Positions 4,201 to 5,587 of a stretch of DNA of 5,587 bases are shown piece after piece. Under the pieces are notes generated by a model, which was given only the letters and a program-made list of their open reading frames with translations, was not told where the DNA came from and ran no database searches. Numbering within the stretch: the first letter of the stretch is position 1; the number at the start of each line of letters is the position of its first letter. The stretch is from Micrococcaceae bacterium UBA6021 (lineage in GTDB: Bacteria > Actinomycetota > Actinomycetes > Actinomycetales > Micrococcaceae), in NCBI GenBank assembly GCA_002427975.1, contig DIZT01000206.1, positions 1 to 5,587 of the forward strand, given 5' to 3'. A program made the position numbers and the translations under genes.

Positions 4201-5587
4201 ATGAGTGAGGACACCCAAACAGCAACCGAGAACAAGCCTGACATCAAGCCCCGCAGCCGGGTTGTCACCGACGGGATCCACGCCGCCCCCGCGCGCGGCA
4301 TGTTCCGCGCAGTCGGTATGGGCGATGACGACTTCGCGAAGCCCCAGATCGGCGTCGCGAGTTCCTGGAATGAAATCACTCCCTGCAACCTCTCCCTGAA
4401 CCGGCTGGCCCAGGGCGCCAAGGAAGGCGTCCACGCAGGCGGCGGGTTCCCCATGCAGTTCGGCACCATCTCCGTCTCCGACGGCATCTCCATGGGCCAC
4501 GAAGGCATGCACTTCTCGCTGGTATCCCGCGAAGTCATCGCCGACTCCGTCGAAACCGTCATGCAGGCCGAGCGGATCGACGGCTCGGTCCTCCTGGCCG
4601 GCTGTGACAAGTCCCTCCCGGGCATGCTCATGGCCGCCGCCCGCCTGGACCTTGCCAGCGTCTTCCTCTATGCCGGCTCCATCATGCCGGGCTGGGTCAA
4701 GCTCGAGGACGGCTCCGAAAAGGAAGTCACCCTCATTGACGCCTTCGAAGCCGTCGGTGCCTGTGCGGCCGGCAAGATGAGCCTCGGAGACCTGGATCGC
4801 ATCGAAAGGGCCATCTGCCCGGGTGAAGGCGCCTGCGGCGGTATGTACACGGCCAACACCATGGCCTGCATCGGCGAGGCGTTGGGTATGTCACTGCCCG
4901 GCTCCGCAGCTCCGCCCTCGGCAGACCGCCGTCGTGATGAATTTGCCCGCAAGTCCGGCGAAGCAGTGGTTAACCTGCTCCGCCTCGGCATCACCGCCCG
5001 GGACATCATGACCAAGAAGGCGTTCGAGAACGCCATCGCCGTCACCATGGCCTTCGGTGGTTCCACCAACGCCGTCCTGCACCTGCTGGCCATCGCCCGC
5101 GAGGCCGAGGTCGAGCTCAACCTCGAGGACTTCAACCGGATCGGCGACAAGATCCCGCACCTGGGCGACCTGAAGCCCTTCGGCCGCTACGTGATGACGG
5201 ACGTCGATAAGATCGGCGGCGTGCCGGTCATCATGCGCGCACTCCTCGACGCCGGCCTGCTGCACGGCGACTGCCTCACCGTCACCGGCAAGACCGTTGC
5301 GGAAAACCTCGCGGCCATCAACCCGCCGGACCTCGATGGCAAGATCCTGCGGGCCCTGGACAACCCGATCCACAAGACCGGCGGCATCACCATCCTGCAC
5401 GGTTCAATGGCTCCGGAAGGCGCTGTTGTCAAGAGCGCCGGCTTCGACGCCGACGTCTTTGAAGGCACCGCGCGCGTGTTCGAACGCGAACAGGGCGCCC
5501 TGGATGCCCTGGACAAGGGCGGGATCAAGGCGGGCGACGTTGTGGTCATCCGCTACGAGGGCCCCAAGGGCGGTCCCGGCATGCGCG
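4201..5587 (+). CDS. ilvD: Dihydroxy-acid dehydratase (partial, 3' end outside window)
   Basis: 462 full codons are present and the frame is still open at the window end; the family is about 560-620 residues, so roughly the last 100-150 are missing. The enzyme dehydrates 2,3-dihydroxy-isovalerate and 2,3-dihydroxy-3-methylvalerate to the 2-keto acids in valine, leucine, isoleucine and pantothenate synthesis. Seen motifs are [10 protein letters not shown] (Cys62), [13 protein letters not shown] (92-104), [11 protein letters not shown] (Cys135, Lys137), [15 protein letters not shown] (Cys212), [12 protein letters not shown] and [11 protein letters not shown] at the edge. By family knowledge the three cysteines bind the Fe-S cluster and Lys137 is the probable carbamylated Mg ligand. 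The catalytic serine lies beyond the window. The ATG at 4201 is supported by a -10 box 7 nt upstream. All seen key residues are intact. Confidence 0.97.
   Translation, partial: MSEDTQTATENKPDIKPRSRVVTDGIHAAPARGMFRAVGMGDDDFAKPQIGVASSWNEITPCNLSLNRLAQGAKEGVHAGGGFPMQFGTISVSDGISMGHEGMHFSLVSREVIADSVETVMQAERIDGSVLLAGCDKSLPGMLMAAARLDLASVFLYAGSIMPGWVKLEDGSEKEVTLIDAFEAVGACAAGKMSLGDLDRIERAICPGEGACGGMYTANTMACIGEALGMSLPGSAAPPSADRRRDEFARKSGEAVVNLLRLGITARDIMTKKAFENAIAVTMAFGGSTNAVLHLLAIAREAEVELNLEDFNRIGDKIPHLGDLKPFGRYVMTDVDKIGGVPVIMRALLDAGLLHGDCLTVTGKTVAENLAAINPPDLDGKILRALDNPIHKTGGITILHGSMAPEGAVVKSAGFDADVFEGTARVFEREQGALDALDKGGIKAGDVVVIRYEGPKGGPGMR

Noticed and set aside
4891..5400. Minus-strand open frames opposite ilvD
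   Set aside because: ilvD is unambiguous on the plus strand. These frames arise from its GC-rich codon pattern.
1..5587. Mobile elements, CRISPR array, toxin-antitoxin or defence system
   Set aside because: I found no transposase, integrase, spaced repeat array or paired small genes. Nearness of tRNA genes alone does not show an integrated element, and no att-like duplication of a tRNA 3' end is present.

Overview
This looks like a chromosomal segment from a high-GC actinobacterium, most likely Arthrobacter or a close relative in the Micrococcaceae. The reasons are GC-rich codon use, actinobacterial forms of Bcp and IlvD, promoters that seem to make leaderless mRNAs, and a C-terminal 'sunset'-type domain known mainly from actinobacteria. 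I see no insertion sequence, phage gene, CRISPR array or other sign of recent transfer. The genus is inferred from general resemblance, not from a search.

Left part (1-1331): possibly the last 18 codons of a rightward gene, then a perfect 16-bp hairpin, then tRNA-Leu(UAG) on the minus strand. Next come bcp (thiol peroxidase, minus, TTG start) and a divergent MarR-type regulator (plus). The 87 bp between bcp and marR hold candidate promoters for both genes, plus an inverted repeat over the marR -10 box that could be the regulator's own operator.

Middle (1332-3978): the marR 3' region has a folded element and then a strong bidirectional terminator. That terminator also ends tRNA-Lys(CUU), which is on the minus strand with its CCA encoded. 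Further right, two minus-strand genes overlap. The upstream one encodes a membrane-anchored protein with a very long Ala/Pro/Glu-rich linker and a C-terminal sunset-like domain. The downstream one encodes a lipoprotein of the PQQ-dependent glucose/sorbosone dehydrogenase family. They are probably co-transcribed and translationally coupled. No clear terminator separates the dehydrogenase from the tRNA-Lys promoter.

Right part (3979-5587): a 222-bp divergent intergenic region carries a 17-bp near-palindrome. It is followed by ilvD (dihydroxy-acid dehydratase, valine/isoleucine/leucine and pantothenate synthesis), cut off by the window end after 462 codons. ilvD appears leaderless, with the same -10-N7-ATG layout as marR.

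Most of the window is ordinary core genome. The least characterised item is the sunset-domain/dehydrogenase gene pair. The candidate operators are the most testable regulatory observations.
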